This document shows positions 17,460-27,221 of a DNA stretch of 64,000 bases, piece after piece. The number at the start of each line of letters is the position of its first letter. Within the stretch, counting starts at the first letter, position 1. Under the pieces are notes generated by a model. That model worked only from the letters and a program-made list of their open reading frames with translations, was not told where the DNA came from and searched no databases. The translations under genes and the position numbers were made by a program. Location of the stretch: assembly GCA_963790065.1 (NCBI GenBank), contig CAWBNK010000004.1:62001-126000 (forward strand), given 5' to 3'. The DNA comes from Palsa-504 sp963790065 (GTDB taxonomy: Bacteria; Actinomycetota; Actinomycetes; Streptosporangiales; Streptosporangiaceae).

Positions 17460-18233
17460 TCACGTGCCTTCCAGCGCCCGCGCGCGCCGGCGCAGGCTGT
17501 CCAGGAACGTCGCCAGCGAGGCGCGGGCCTCGGCGCCGCCGTCGAAGCCCTGCCAGCGCAGCCGCAGCTCGCCGACCAGCGAATAGCACTCGTCGATCGG
17601 CATCAGGTAGACCTCGTTACCTTGGTCGGTGCGGTTCACGAAGATGGCCTCGACGTCCGGGGCCAGCGCGGCCAGCAGCGGGTGGGTCGCGGCCAGCCGG
17701 TCCCAGGCGGCCAGGTCGAGCTCGCACTCGGTCGCGCCGCCGGGGCTCGGGTAGCCCGCCACCACGCGCTCCAGCGCCGAGTTGTAGAAGAAGAACGCCA
17801 TCGCCACCGGGATCTGCAGCTCGTTCCAGTCCGCGTCGGTGAGCACGTGGCCCGGGTCGTGATAGACGTGCTCGGGCACGGCCCGGTACCGCCCGCCCGC
17901 CGCCCCCTGGTGGGTGAACAGCAGGTAGCAGGCCCGGCAGGTGCACGCCAGCGAGCGCTTCTCCAGGTCGACCACGTGCCCGTGCCGCTCGCTGAGCACC
18001 TCGCCGCACATCTCGCACCGCTCGGCGCCCTCCGGCACTCCGCTCTCGCGGCCGCGGCTCGCGGCCCGGGCCGCCAGCACGTCCTGGATGGCCGGCGGCA
18101 GCCCCGGCGGGGGCCCCGGCGGGGCTCCCGCCGGGCGCTTGACGAATCGCCGCAGGCCGGCCGGCCCGGTCCCGGAAAGCCCGGATGACCCGGCAGGCCC
18201 GGATGACCCGGTTTCCGAGACCCCGGCGGTCAC
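17460..18233 (-). CDS. DUF5947 family protein with four-Cys zinc site
   Basis: A 257-aa protein. After a Pro/Gly-rich leader of about 60 residues, it shows the cysteines CEMCGEV and, 25 residues on, CTCRACYLLFT, probably a zinc or Fe-S site. The rest is a mixed alpha/beta domain (WNELQIPVAMAFFFYNS). DUF5947 proteins are constant members of Hhy hydrogenase operons. A role in electron transfer or assembly is inferred from the cysteines only. It overlaps the NifU-like gene by four bases. Confidence 0.8.
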   Translation of the reverse strand: MTAGVSETGSSGPAGSSGLSGTGPAGLRRFVKRPAGAPPGPPPGLPPAIQDVLAARAASRGRESGVPEGAERCEMCGEVLSERHGHVVDLEKRSLACTCRACYLLFTHQGAAGGRYRAVPEHVYHDPGHVLTDADWNELQIPVAMAFFFYNSALERVVAGYPSPGGATECELDLAAWDRLAATHPLLAALAPDVEAIFVNRTDQGNEVYLMPIDECYSLVGELRLRWQGFDGGAEARASLATFLDSLRRRARALEGT

Positions 18234-18787
18234 CGGGCGCCCCGGACCGCCGTCGGGCCCCGGGTGATCTGCAGCAGCGGCAGTTCCGGGGCTGCGGTGA
18301 CCACGTCGATGACGACGCCGGCTGCCTCCGGCGCCGCGTCCGCCACGGCCTGCTCGATGGCCGCCTGGACGGGGGCCGAGGAGGACTGACAGCCGCTGCC
18401 GCTGCGCTCCAGGCGCACGTGGACGACGCCCGCCTCATCCAGGCCGGCGAACTCCGCGTGGCCCGCGTGCCCGCCGAGCTGAGGCATGACCGCCTCGATG
18501 GCCCGCCGGACCCGTTCGCCGGCCGCCACCGGATGCAGGTCATGCAGCAGCAGCAGGCTCTCGACCAGCGGATCGGCGGCCAGCTTGGTCAGCAGCCGCG
18601 GCCCGGCTTCTGTGTCTTCGCCGACGATCGCGACGATCGCGGCCAAGCCCTCGCCGTACAGCTCGACCAGGCAGCTCACGAGCTCTTCCGCGGTGGCGGC
18701 GACCTCCGGTCCCGCCTGCGAACCAAGCTCGGCGAGCAGCGCCTCGACCCGCTCACCCGCCTTGCGCGCATCGTGGCCTGCGGCCAT
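18230..18787 (-). CDS. NifU C-terminal-like protein of the hydrogenase operon
   Basis: About 185 aa from the ATG at 18787, preceded by AGAGGAG. The N-terminal half is helical. The C-terminal half (residues of about 125-180) matches a NifU scaffold domain (VVHVRLERSGSGCQSSSAPV). NifU-type domains usually carry CxxC to hold a transient Fe-S cluster. Here the second Cys is a Ser (CQSS), so classical cluster assembly on this domain is doubtful. It lies between hhyL and the DUF5947 gene and probably serves the Fe-S clusters of HhyS or electron transfer. Confidence 0.75.
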   Translation of the reverse strand: MAAGHDARKAGERVEALLAELGSQAGPEVAATAEELVSCLVELYGEGLAAIVAIVGEDTEAGPRLLTKLAADPLVESLLLLHDLHPVAAGERVRRAIEAVMPQLGGHAGHAEFAGLDEAGVVHVRLERSGSGCQSSSAPVQAAIEQAVADAAPEAAGVVIDVVTAAPELPLLQITRGPTAVRGAR

Positions 18788-18928
18788 CAAGACTCCTCTT
18801 ATTGTGTCCCGCTCACTCTGTTTCCTGCTCGCCTCCGGGCGCCTTTAACGCCCCGCCTTCCCTCGTCGCTCCTCAGTCCAGGCGGGGCGGGCGCCCTTCG
18901 GCTCGCGGGACCGTGTTGGTTACCGCAC

Positions 18929-20740
18929 CTACATGGCGAGGGTTACCCCGGTGGGCGAGTGCGCCGTCTTGAGCACCTTGCCGCCGCCCAGGTACATGTG
19001 CACGCCGCACGGCAGGCACGGGTCGAAGCTGCGCACGGCGCGCATGATGTCGATGCCCTTGAAGTTGTCCGGCGAGTTCTCCTCGAAGATCGGGGTGTTC
19101 TGCACCGCGTCCTCGTACGGGCCAGGGGTGCCGTAGGTGTCCCGGACGCTGCCGTTCCACGGCGTCGGCGGGTACGGGTGGTAGTTCGCGATCTTCCCGT
19201 CCCTGATCACCATGTGGTGCGACAGCACGCCGCGGACCGCCTCGGTGAAGCCGCAGCTGAACGCGTCGTCCGGCACGTTGAACGACTCCCACGTCTTGGT
19301 CCGGCCGGCCCTGATCTCGGCCAGCGCCTGCTCGACGAAGTACACCGCGCACGCGGCGGCGTAGGCCTGGAAGTAGGTCCGGGCCCGGTCCCGCTCGATC
19401 GCGTTGGACAGCGGCTGGCCCTGCTTGTCGTGCGGGATCTTCCACTCGAAGCTGGTTTCCGGCCGGGACACCGTCCGGGGCAAGTTGATCTGCACGCTGT
19501 GCCCGGTGGACTTCACGTAACCGAAGTCGACCAGGCCGCCGAGCGCGGTGGCCCACAGCCGGGCGATCGGGCCGCCGCCGGTGTCCAGCGGCAGGTAGTC
19601 CTGGCCGTCGAACCAGCGCGGCGACATGGTCCAGCTGTACTTGTCGTCGAAGTCGCGCTTGGCCGGCCGCGGGATCGTGTGCTGGTTCCAGGGGTGCCGC
19701 CGGTCGACCGGGTTGCCCAGCTCGTCGTGGGTGACGAACATTTCCTTGTCTTCCCAGTCCTCGTAGTACGAGTGACCGAGCAGGATCCTGATGCCCAGGT
19801 TGATGTCGACCAGGCTGTTGGTGACCAGCTGCCCGTCCACCACCACGCCGGGGGAGACGAACATCTTGCGGCCCCAGTCGGCCATGTTCCGGTAGGTGAA
19901 GTCGCAGTACTCCGGGTTGTTCAGGCTGCCCCAGCAGCCCAGCAGCACGCGCCGCCGGCCGACCTCCTCGTACCCGGGCAGGGCGTCGTAGAAGAAGTCG
20001 AACAGGTCGTCGTGCATGGGCACGACCCGCTTCATGAACTCGACGTAGCGCATGAGCCGGGTCAGGTAGTCGGTGAACAGCTGCACCGTGGCCACCGTGC
20101 CGACGCCGCCCGGGTACAGCGTGGACGGGTGCACATGGCGCCCTTCCATCAGGCAGAACATCTCGCGCGTCGAGCGCGACACCTGCAGCGCCTCGCGGTA
20201 GAACTCGCCTTCCAGCGGGTTGAGCGAGCGCATGATGTCGCCGATGGTGCGGTAGCCGTGGTCACCTGCGTGCGGGGCCTCGGTGTGGTTGGCCATCTCC
20301 AGCACGCCGGGGTTGGTCTCGGCCACCATCTTCTCGCAGAAGTCCACCCCGACCAGGTTCTCCTGGAAGATGTTGTGGTCGAACATGTACTCCGCGGCCT
20401 CGCCCAGGTTGATGATCCACTCGCCCAGGTGCGGCGGGCGGACCCCGTAGGCCATGTTCTGGTTGTAGACCGAGCAGGTGGCGTGGTTGTCACCGCAGAT
20501 CCCGCAGATGCGGCTGGTGATGAAGTGCGCGTCCCTGGGGTCCTTGCCCTTCATGAAGATGCTGTAGCCGCGGAAGATCGAGGAGGTGCTGTGGCACTCC
20601 GCGACCCGCTTGGCCTTGAAGTCGATCTTGGTATAGATGCCCAGGCTGCCGACGATCCGGGTGATTGGATCCCAGGTCATCTCGGTGAGTTCGGGCGTTT
20701 CGCTGGCGCCCTCGGACTGCCCGTATTCGGTTGCGGTCAT
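18929..20740 (-). CDS. hhyL: [NiFe]-hydrogenase large subunit, group 1h (Hhy)
   Basis: A 603-aa catalytic subunit that oxidises H2. The L1 motif RICGICGDNHATC near residue 78 and the L2 motif DPCLPCGVHMYLG near residue 575 supply the four Cys ligands of the Ni-Fe site. The DPCLPCGVH form of L2 is characteristic of the O2-tolerant, high-affinity actinobacterial group 1h (formerly group 5). The 22 residues after the final His are the tail removed by the endopeptidase encoded at 14659. It starts seven bases after hhyS. Known relatives scavenge atmospheric H2 during dormancy. Confidence 0.96.
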   Translation of the reverse strand: MTATEYGQSEGASETPELTEMTWDPITRIVGSLGIYTKIDFKAKRVAECHSTSSIFRGYSIFMKGKDPRDAHFITSRICGICGDNHATCSVYNQNMAYGVRPPHLGEWIINLGEAAEYMFDHNIFQENLVGVDFCEKMVAETNPGVLEMANHTEAPHAGDHGYRTIGDIMRSLNPLEGEFYREALQVSRSTREMFCLMEGRHVHPSTLYPGGVGTVATVQLFTDYLTRLMRYVEFMKRVVPMHDDLFDFFYDALPGYEEVGRRRVLLGCWGSLNNPEYCDFTYRNMADWGRKMFVSPGVVVDGQLVTNSLVDINLGIRILLGHSYYEDWEDKEMFVTHDELGNPVDRRHPWNQHTIPRPAKRDFDDKYSWTMSPRWFDGQDYLPLDTGGGPIARLWATALGGLVDFGYVKSTGHSVQINLPRTVSRPETSFEWKIPHDKQGQPLSNAIERDRARTYFQAYAAACAVYFVEQALAEIRAGRTKTWESFNVPDDAFSCGFTEAVRGVLSHHMVIRDGKIANYHPYPPTPWNGSVRDTYGTPGPYEDAVQNTPIFEENSPDNFKGIDIMRAVRSFDPCLPCGVHMYLGGGKVLKTAHSPTGVTLAM

Positions 20741-20747
20741 CGTGTGT

Positions 20748-21791
<1,044 letters not shown>

Positions 21792-22287
21792 AGCGCCACC
21801 CCTTCGGTAGACGGCCCGCGGTCGCGGGCGGCCTTGGTTAAGGTCACGCGCGAGGTGGCCGGACATAGGGGAGGGGACGGCCGCAGCCGTCTGATCTCCC
21901 GTATCCGCCCGCGTCGCACCGGTGCATGATGAAGCCCGGCGCCGGGACTGTGGCGCGGAAAGACCCGGGCTACGCGGCACCCCTGGGTCACCCGAGCCCA
22001 TTCTCGGCGTGTCCCAGTCGTTCGTGGCCGACGAGATGCGCCGGCTCGGTGTCCGCTCATCACATGCTCACAAATGGCCGGCGTTGGGCAACGATGCCGT
22101 CACCGGTTCCCAACAGCCTATTCCTGTCACGTTCGGATCTGCAAGACAGAAGAGTCAGTCAACCGGACACATATGTCTATCTGTTGTGGCTCGTCTACGG
22201 AGGTGAATTACACGTACCCTCATTGTCATACCCCCGGTGACTGCGGCACCGGCGATTACCCCGAGATGTGCGACCCGAAGGGCGGCG
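21792..22287. promoter_or_regulatory. Divergent promoter region of the hydrogenase operon and its regulator
   Basis: About 500 bases without a supported gene separate hhyS (minus) from the regulator gene (plus). An 8-bp palindrome, ACATATGT, sits near 22169, and a free ribosome-site-like GGAGGTGAA lies at about 22200. The promoter of the hydrogenase operon should be in the 21800-22000 part. A short Cys-rich plus-strand frame here is not called because it overlaps the regulator and has no known match. Confidence 0.45.
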
Positions 22288-22856
22288 ATGGAAAAGCCAG
22301 CCGACTTGATCAGCGACAAGGTCGAGGTTGTGCCGGTCGTGGTCCTGTCGCAGACCTTCCCCGCCCGGCCCTCTTCTATCCCTGACATCCGCAACTTCGT
22401 CCGCCGGTGCCTGTCCCAGTCGCCGCTGTCCGAGGAGGACAACCGCGAGGTGGGCGAGACCGTGGCCCACGCCCTGCTCGAGGCCGCCGGCGAGACCGGC
22501 GCGATCAACGTCTCGTTCCGCATCTTCCCGGACCACGTCGAGGTCGACGTGCTGCGCTCCGGTGCCCAGGTCGGCACGCCCGCGGGCCTGGACGCGCTGG
22601 CCTCGCTGCTGAAGTCCCAGCAGCATCCCGAGCCAGCCTGGCCTAGGCCCGGCCGGCTGACGACGAGTCCGACACCGGGTTCGCCGACTGGATGGCGAAC
22701 GCCCTGCGCCGCGAGGGCATGACCATGGAAGTGGCCGCCCGCCAGCTCGGCGTCTCGGTCAAGACGGTCAGCCGCTGGGTCGGCGGCACCACCGAGCCCC
22801 GGCTGCGGGACCTGCGCCGCATCCGCGAGCTGTTCGGCGACTTCCCGCTGCCCTGA
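22288..22856 (+). pseudogene. Putative regulator: ATPase-like plus HTH domain, frameshifted
   Basis: The first frame (ATG at 22288, ribosome site GAAGGG) encodes a domain like histidine-kinase/anti-sigma ATPases (IPDIRNFVRRCLS, LSEEDNREVGETVAHALLEA, ISFRIFPDHVEVDVL). Past 22650 the frame becomes Pro-rich and unlike protein. In another frame a clear helix-turn-helix follows: GFADWMANALRREGM, VAARQLGVSVKTVSRWV, ending at TGA 22854. No start codon with a ribosome site precedes the HTH part. One base missing near 22655 would join them to about 190 aa. It is divergent to the hydrogenase operon and could regulate it. Confidence 0.6.
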
Positions 22857-22938
22857 TCCCGCCGATACCGGGACATAAGTGTCCGGGCGGCCGGACCGCG
22901 GGTGGACCGCGGCGGCCTGAGCCCGTACGGTTGGGGCC

Positions 22939-23505
22939 GTGGCGGCAACTACGGGTACGTTCCGGCTCGGGCCGGACAACGGGCGCATCGTGCTGAAGAC
23001 CAGCCGGGCCGGGTTCGCGGCCAAGGCCGGTCACGACCTGACTATCGAGGTGACCCGCTGGTCGGCGCAGGTCGAGGTGCCGGACGAGGACGCCGGCGGC
23101 GTGACCGCGGCCCAGGTCACCGCCGAGCTCGACCTCGGCTCGCTGGAGGTCCGCGAGGGTTCCGGCGGCGCCAAGCCGCTGACCGACAGCGACCGCCGGG
23201 ACATCAAGAAGACCATGAGCGGGATCCTGGGCGACGGCATGGCCCGCTTCACCTCAGCCAAGATCACCCGCTTCGGCGCCAGCGGCGGCGCGATCGAGGG
23301 CACGGTCACGTTCAACGGGGCCAGCCAGCCCGTCCGGCTGCAGGTCAGCGAGCCCGGGCCCGGCCGGTACCGGGGTTCGGCCACCGTGCAGCAGACCGGC
23401 TTCGGGCTCAAGCCCTACACCGGGTTCTTCGGCGCGCTGAAGCTGAAGGACGAGGTCACGGTGGAGTTCGAGCTGAACCTCCCCGCGGCCGGAGCCGCCG
23501 GGTAA
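22939..23505 (+). CDS. YceI family protein
   Basis: A 188-aa protein starting at GTG 22939. It has the YceI beta-barrel pattern: SRAGFAAKAGHDLTIEV near the N-terminus, DIKKTMSGIL, and KITRFGASGGAIEGTVTFNG in the middle. YceI proteins bind polyisoprenoid lipids in a lipocalin-like barrel. No signal peptide is seen, so it is probably cytoplasmic. The biological role is not known. Confidence 0.85.
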   Translation: MAATTGTFRLGPDNGRIVLKTSRAGFAAKAGHDLTIEVTRWSAQVEVPDEDAGGVTAAQVTAELDLGSLEVREGSGGAKPLTDSDRRDIKKTMSGILGDGMARFTSAKITRFGASGGAIEGTVTFNGASQPVRLQVSEPGPGRYRGSATVQQTGFGLKPYTGFFGALKLKDEVTVEFELNLPAAGAAG

Positions 23506-23662
23506 GGCGCCGGGCGGGCCTCGCGGCCTGGCTGACCCGCCGCACCACGATGAACCCTGATCTGCCGAACGGTCCGTGGTCCCCCGCGACCCGCCCCCGC
23601 ACACTGCGCACCGCGGACGTCGCCGTCGGCGGCTGATGCCCTCATGACTGCTGCTCCGGGTC

Positions 23663-24007
23663 TCAGCCTGGCGGCTGCGCTTCCGGTCGGGGCCAGCGGC
23701 AGGTGGTCACCTGGCCGCCGGTGATGACCGCGGCGGCCGCCGGGCGGTCCCGGTCGTCCCAGATCGTGTATCGCCCGGCCCGCAGGCCTGGGTAGACAGC
23801 CGCGTACTCGGTCACCGCGGCCAGGTGCCGCGCCCGGACCTGGGAGTGGGTTCGCCGGGCGCCGGGCTCGCCGTCCGGGCTGATCTCGATCTCCCGGCCG
23901 TCCAGGCCGGCCGGGGTGAACAGGACCAAGGCGCCGACCTCGCCTCCGACGTCCAGGACCACCGTACCGGGACCCGACGGCCCGGCGACTGACTCGGTCA
24001 TGGCCAT
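23663..24007 (-). CDS. Small conserved actinobacterial protein next to DUF4331
   Basis: A 114-aa protein with the pattern GGEVGALVLFTPAGLDGREIEI, RTHSQVRARHLAAVTEYAAVYPGLRAGRYTIW and a C-terminal beta strand (VITGGQVTTCRWP). It looks like a small beta-sandwich that could bind a carbohydrate or a partner protein. I do not recognise a named family. It lies 61 bases after the DUF4331 gene on the same strand and is probably cotranscribed. Confidence 0.6.
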   Translation of the reverse strand: MAMTESVAGPSGPGTVVLDVGGEVGALVLFTPAGLDGREIEISPDGEPGARRTHSQVRARHLAAVTEYAAVYPGLRAGRYTIWDDRDRPAAAAVITGGQVTTCRWPRPEAQPPG

Positions 24008-24068
24008 GCTCCTTTGCAGACGCGCGTGCCCCGGCGCGATCGCCGACCGCGCCGGGGGACAGTGGTTA

Positions 24069-25436
24069 CTACTGTCCGGACGGCTCGTTGTAGCCGCTGT
24101 ACGGCGTCCCTACGTAGGGGAACATGCTGGTGGGCGGAGAGTCGATGGTGGGCGGGCTGGTGAAGTCGGTGATCATCTTCGCGGCCGGGTCCACGTCGTA
24201 GGTCGAGTCGACGAACTGATAGGTGTATCCGGCCACGGCCCGCAGCTCGATCGTCACCACGTCGTCGGTCACCCGGCGCCCGTTCGGGAAGCCGGCCGGG
24301 TCGCCGCCGATCAGCCCGAGGGTACTGAACGTCTTCGAGTTGGCCGGCGTGGGCGGGATCGTGGTGTTCAGCCGCAGCATGTCGGCCAGCACCGGCCCGG
24401 TGTAGTTGGTGAAGCCCTTGACCACGGTGCCAGGCAGGCCGGTGAGCAGGATCGCCTCCAGGTCGGTACGCGGCGTCCCGGCCTTGGCCAGCCCGTCCAC
24501 CTGGGAGAACGAGTTGGGGTACAGGGTGTTCAGCAGCCCGGCCAGGGCGGGCTGGGTCACGTACTGCGCGAACCGCTTGTCGTCGGCGGGGGGCAGCGAG
24601 TTCCACAGGTCCTTCTGGCCCATCGGGATCAGGACCTCGTTGACCAGCGGGTTGCCCAGCCGGGAGACCTGCACGAACGGGCCGGTGGTGACGTACTCGC
24701 CCCGGTCGGCGTCGTAGATGCGCGCCTTCTGGCGGCTGGCCGTGGTCCACACCCCGATGGTCGGGTGGCCGGAGATCGTCACCGCGGAGATCGGCACCTG
24801 GATCGCGATCGAGTGCACGTTCAGGTCGTTGGTGGCGTTGACCCCGGCCATCGACTTCAGGGTGGCCATCGGCGCGTGCAGCTGCTCGAACGGCCGCAGG
24901 TCGCCCAGGTCGAAGATCGAGCCCAGGTCGACAAAGAAGGCCTCGGCGCGCTGGCCGGCGAACACGGTCGTCCCGCCGCTCAGGTGGTTGACCGCGGCGC
25001 TGGCCAGGCTGGCGTAGTTCGGCGTGGACAGCGGCCCGATGTTGCACGGCGGGCACGGCAGGTTGCTGCCCAGCGTGGTGGTCCGCTGGCCGGAGGTCAC
25101 GGTGACGTCGTAGGTCTGGAACCGGTTCCAGTTCTTGTCGGTCAGCGACGAGATCGTGCCCGTGTTGTACAGGAAGATGCCGGGGTCGCGCACCGTGGTG
25201 TGGAAGCGAAACCCGTAGCTGATGTCCGCCCGGCCGTCCCCGTCGTTGTCGATGTGGATCTGGTACAGGACGTCGTCACCGAACTCGTAGAAGTTCGGGC
25301 CGCCGGCCGGAAGCTGCAGCGGGATGTAGTTGGCGATCAGCGTGACGGTGCTACCCGCGCTGACGAACGCGTACAGGTCCGTGCTGTCGGCCACCGGGTC
25401 CTTGGAGATCTCCGGCGCCTCGCGATGCGATGACAT
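24069..25436 (-). CDS. DUF4331 family protein
   Basis: A 455-aa protein with the typical beginning SSHREAPEISKDPVADSTDLY, followed by DVLYQIHIDNDGDGRADISY, which reads as a possible calcium-binding loop. No export signal is present in this start, though most relatives act at the cell surface. The function is unknown. A gene for a small Tat-exported protein precedes it by 37 bases, so the two are likely expressed together. Confidence 0.88.
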   Translation of the reverse strand: MSSHREAPEISKDPVADSTDLYAFVSAGSTVTLIANYIPLQLPAGGPNFYEFGDDVLYQIHIDNDGDGRADISYGFRFHTTVRDPGIFLYNTGTISSLTDKNWNRFQTYDVTVTSGQRTTTLGSNLPCPPCNIGPLSTPNYASLASAAVNHLSGGTTVFAGQRAEAFFVDLGSIFDLGDLRPFEQLHAPMATLKSMAGVNATNDLNVHSIAIQVPISAVTISGHPTIGVWTTASRQKARIYDADRGEYVTTGPFVQVSRLGNPLVNEVLIPMGQKDLWNSLPPADDKRFAQYVTQPALAGLLNTLYPNSFSQVDGLAKAGTPRTDLEAILLTGLPGTVVKGFTNYTGPVLADMLRLNTTIPPTPANSKTFSTLGLIGGDPAGFPNGRRVTDDVVTIELRAVAGYTYQFVDSTYDVDPAAKMITDFTSPPTIDSPPTSMFPYVGTPYSGYNEPSGQ

Positions 25437-25473
25437 GAATTACCTCACTGGTTCGAACGGGCAGAGGGCCGGG

Positions 25474-25800
25474 TCAGCCGAGCGCCCGGGCGATCCGGGC
25501 GGTCAGCTCCTTGTCCTGCAGCTGGACCTGGCTGGTTCCGTAGAACACCTCGATGTCCCCAGACTTGGCGTCGCGCACGTGCACCACGAGGGGCCCGGAC
25601 GGCAGCTTCGCGTCGTCAGCGCTGGGTGCCGATGGCTGGCTGGTGGCGGCCAGCGCCGGGCTCGCCGCCGCGCCCACCGCGGTCACGGCGAGGCCGGCGG
25701 CGCCTGCGGCCGCGGCACCCCGGAGTATGTGACGTCGGGACATGCGAACAGAGCCGGACGACCCCGGGTCTGCTGTACGCGCTGCATCCTTACTGGACAT
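25474..25800 (-). CDS. Small Tat-exported protein
   Basis: A 108-aa protein with a twin-arginine signal (MSRRHILRGAAAAGAAGLAV near residues 20-40) and an Ala-rich cleavage region. The mature part is only about 60 residues (LVVHVRDAKSGDIEVFYGTSQV and a C-terminal helix). Similar small Tat proteins stand upstream of DUF4331 or surface enzymes in actinobacteria. Partner and function are unknown. It is the first gene of the 25800 to 23663 run. Confidence 0.7.
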   Translation of the reverse strand: MSSKDAARTADPGSSGSVRMSRRHILRGAAAAGAAGLAVTAVGAAASPALAATSQPSAPSADDAKLPSGPLVVHVRDAKSGDIEVFYGTSQVQLQDKELTARIARALG

Positions 25801-25854
25801 GACGGTCCTTTCGGTGGCTGGTCGGCATGCGCGTCAGACCAAGCCGAGCAGTGT

Positions 25855-25872
25855 TAATCAGTGTAATTAGTG
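25855..25872. repeat. Tandem 9-bp direct repeat in promoter region
   Basis: TAATCAGTG (25855-25863) is followed directly by TAATTAGTG (25864-25872), in the only AT-rich part of the 25801-26096 intergenic stretch. It lies 55-72 bases upstream of the Tat-protein gene start and may be a regulator site or part of its promoter. The rest of the 300-base gap holds no gene. Confidence 0.4.
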
Positions 25873-26096
25873 TGACTACTCAGAGTGCTGTCGGCTGAGC
25901 ATAGCGTTAAGAGGGGGGGTAGGCCCGACTTTGCCGTCTGACCGCGATGGGCGCGCCGCAGAAGTCGTGACCAGTGGTTTCACGATCCTCCGGGTTCAGG
26001 ATGAGACGGGTGGTCCGGCCCCGGCGTGATAGCCAGGGCTATCGTCGCCGTAACGGGCCGCGACCGGACACATGTCAGCCAGCAGAGGGGAATCCC

Positions 26097-26207
26097 ATGA
26101 GCGCTGCCATCGACGGGACGGCCATCGCCCAGGTCCTGCGGGACGCGGTGGACTCGGGCGGGGTGCCGCACCAGGACTTCGAGCGGGCGCTGTACGCGGC
26201 GCGGTGA
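26097..26207 (+). CDS. 36-aa ORF, possible remnant of a serine hydrolase
   Basis: The ATG at 26097 has a good ribosome site (CAGAGGGGA). The peptide MSAAIDGTAIAQVLRDAVDS then GGVPHQDFERALYAAR resembles the N-terminal start of actinobacterial beta-lactamase-like serine hydrolases (AIAQVLRDAVDSGGVPH), cut after about 27 residues. It ends two bases before the next gene. It may be a decayed gene start or a short leader peptide. Confidence 0.35.
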   Translation: MSAAIDGTAIAQVLRDAVDSGGVPHQDFERALYAAR

Positions 26208-26208
26208 G

Positions 26209-26823
26209 ATGCCGTTCTCCTCGGTGACCGCCACCGGGGCGGAGCGGCGCTCCGCCCGGGTCGGCGACGACATCATCGCCCGGCCCGACGTGGTCATGGA
26301 CCGGGCGTTCACGCTGGCCGCCGCGCCAGGCACCGTGTGGCCGTGGCTGGTGCAGCTCGGCAAGCGGCGGGCGGGCTGGTATCTGCCTCGCTCGGTGGAG
26401 CGTTTCCTGCCGCCCGCGCGCCGCGCGGCGTGGTCCGTGGACCCGCGCTGGCAGCGGCTGGCCGTCGGCGACGTGGTGCCCGACTACGGCGGCCGGAACG
26501 AGACCTTCGAAGCGGCGATCGTGAGCCCGCCGTCCGTCCTGGTCTACCGGTCGGTGCGCGGCCGCATGAGCGTGAGCTGGTCGCTCACGCTGGTGCCCAT
26601 TGCCCCGGACGCCGCCGCGGGCGCCCGTACCCGCGTGCACCTGCGGCTGCGCCTGGGGCCGGTACGCCGCAAATGGCTCGCCGCCACCGGCGGCGAGCTG
26701 ATCGACGCGCTGACCGTGGCCGGGATGGCCGCCGGGCTGAAGGAGCGGCTGGCGGCCGGGACCGCCGCGTGCTCGCGCGAGAATGGTGGGCATGATCGAG
26801 ACCGACGTGCTGCGGCCGGGTGA
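26209..26823 (+). CDS. SRPBCC-like protein
   Basis: A 204-aa protein with the pattern VVMDRAFTLAAAPGTVWPWLVQLGKRRAGWY near the N-terminus and WRLAVGDVVPDYGG, typical of a broad SRPBCC-like family in actinobacteria. Its ligand is not known. The 3' end overlaps the start of the GNAT gene by about 30 bases, so the C-terminal Arg-rich tail may be non-native. No export signal is seen. Confidence 0.7.
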   Translation: MPFSSVTATGAERRSARVGDDIIARPDVVMDRAFTLAAAPGTVWPWLVQLGKRRAGWYLPRSVERFLPPARRAAWSVDPRWQRLAVGDVVPDYGGRNETFEAAIVSPPSVLVYRSVRGRMSVSWSLTLVPIAPDAAAGARTRVHLRLRLGPVRRKWLAATGGELIDALTVAGMAAGLKERLAAGTAACSRENGGHDRDRRAAAG

Positions 26824-27221
26824 CCGGGCCGCCTGGGAGGTGCTGGCCCGCGGCTATAAGGCGTTCTACCGGGACCCGCAGCCGGACGAGGCTTACGAGG
26901 TGACCTGGCAGCGGCTGGCGGCCGGCACCGAGCTGTTCGGTTTCGGTGCCCGGTTGGATGGCACCCTGGTCGGCATCGCGCACTACCTGTTCCACCCCGC
27001 GTTCTGGTCCGGCCCGGCCTGTTACCTGCAGGACCTGTTCGTGGCCGAGGCGGTGCGCGGCCGCGGCGCGGGCCCTGATCGAGCGGGTGGCCGCGGCGGC
27101 GCGGGACCGCGGCGCCGACCGGTTCTACTGGCATACCCAGGAGGACAACGCCCGGGCCCGCGTGCTGTATGACCAGGTGGCGCGCTACACCGGGTTTATC
27201 AGGTACGTCTACCCGCTCTGA
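26792..27221 (+). pseudogene. GNAT acetyltransferase, frameshifted
   Basis: The ATG at 26792 begins a typical GNAT protein (VLRPGDRAAWEVLARGYKAF, LDGTLVGIAHYLFH, CYLQDLFVAEAVRGRG). At about 27065, in the acetyl-CoA loop, the sequence moves to another frame and ends correctly as ALIERVAAAARDRGADRFYW, then DNARARVLYDQVA. The total of 430 nt has one surplus base, in CGGCCGCGGCGCGGG. The joined product is about 142 aa. The break lies in a G/C run, so an assembly error is as likely as decay. Confidence 0.75.

Noticed and set aside
22171..22385. Cys-rich short frame beginning MSICCGSSTEV
   Set aside because: It overlaps the regulator start and has no family match; the free ribosome-like site is not enough.
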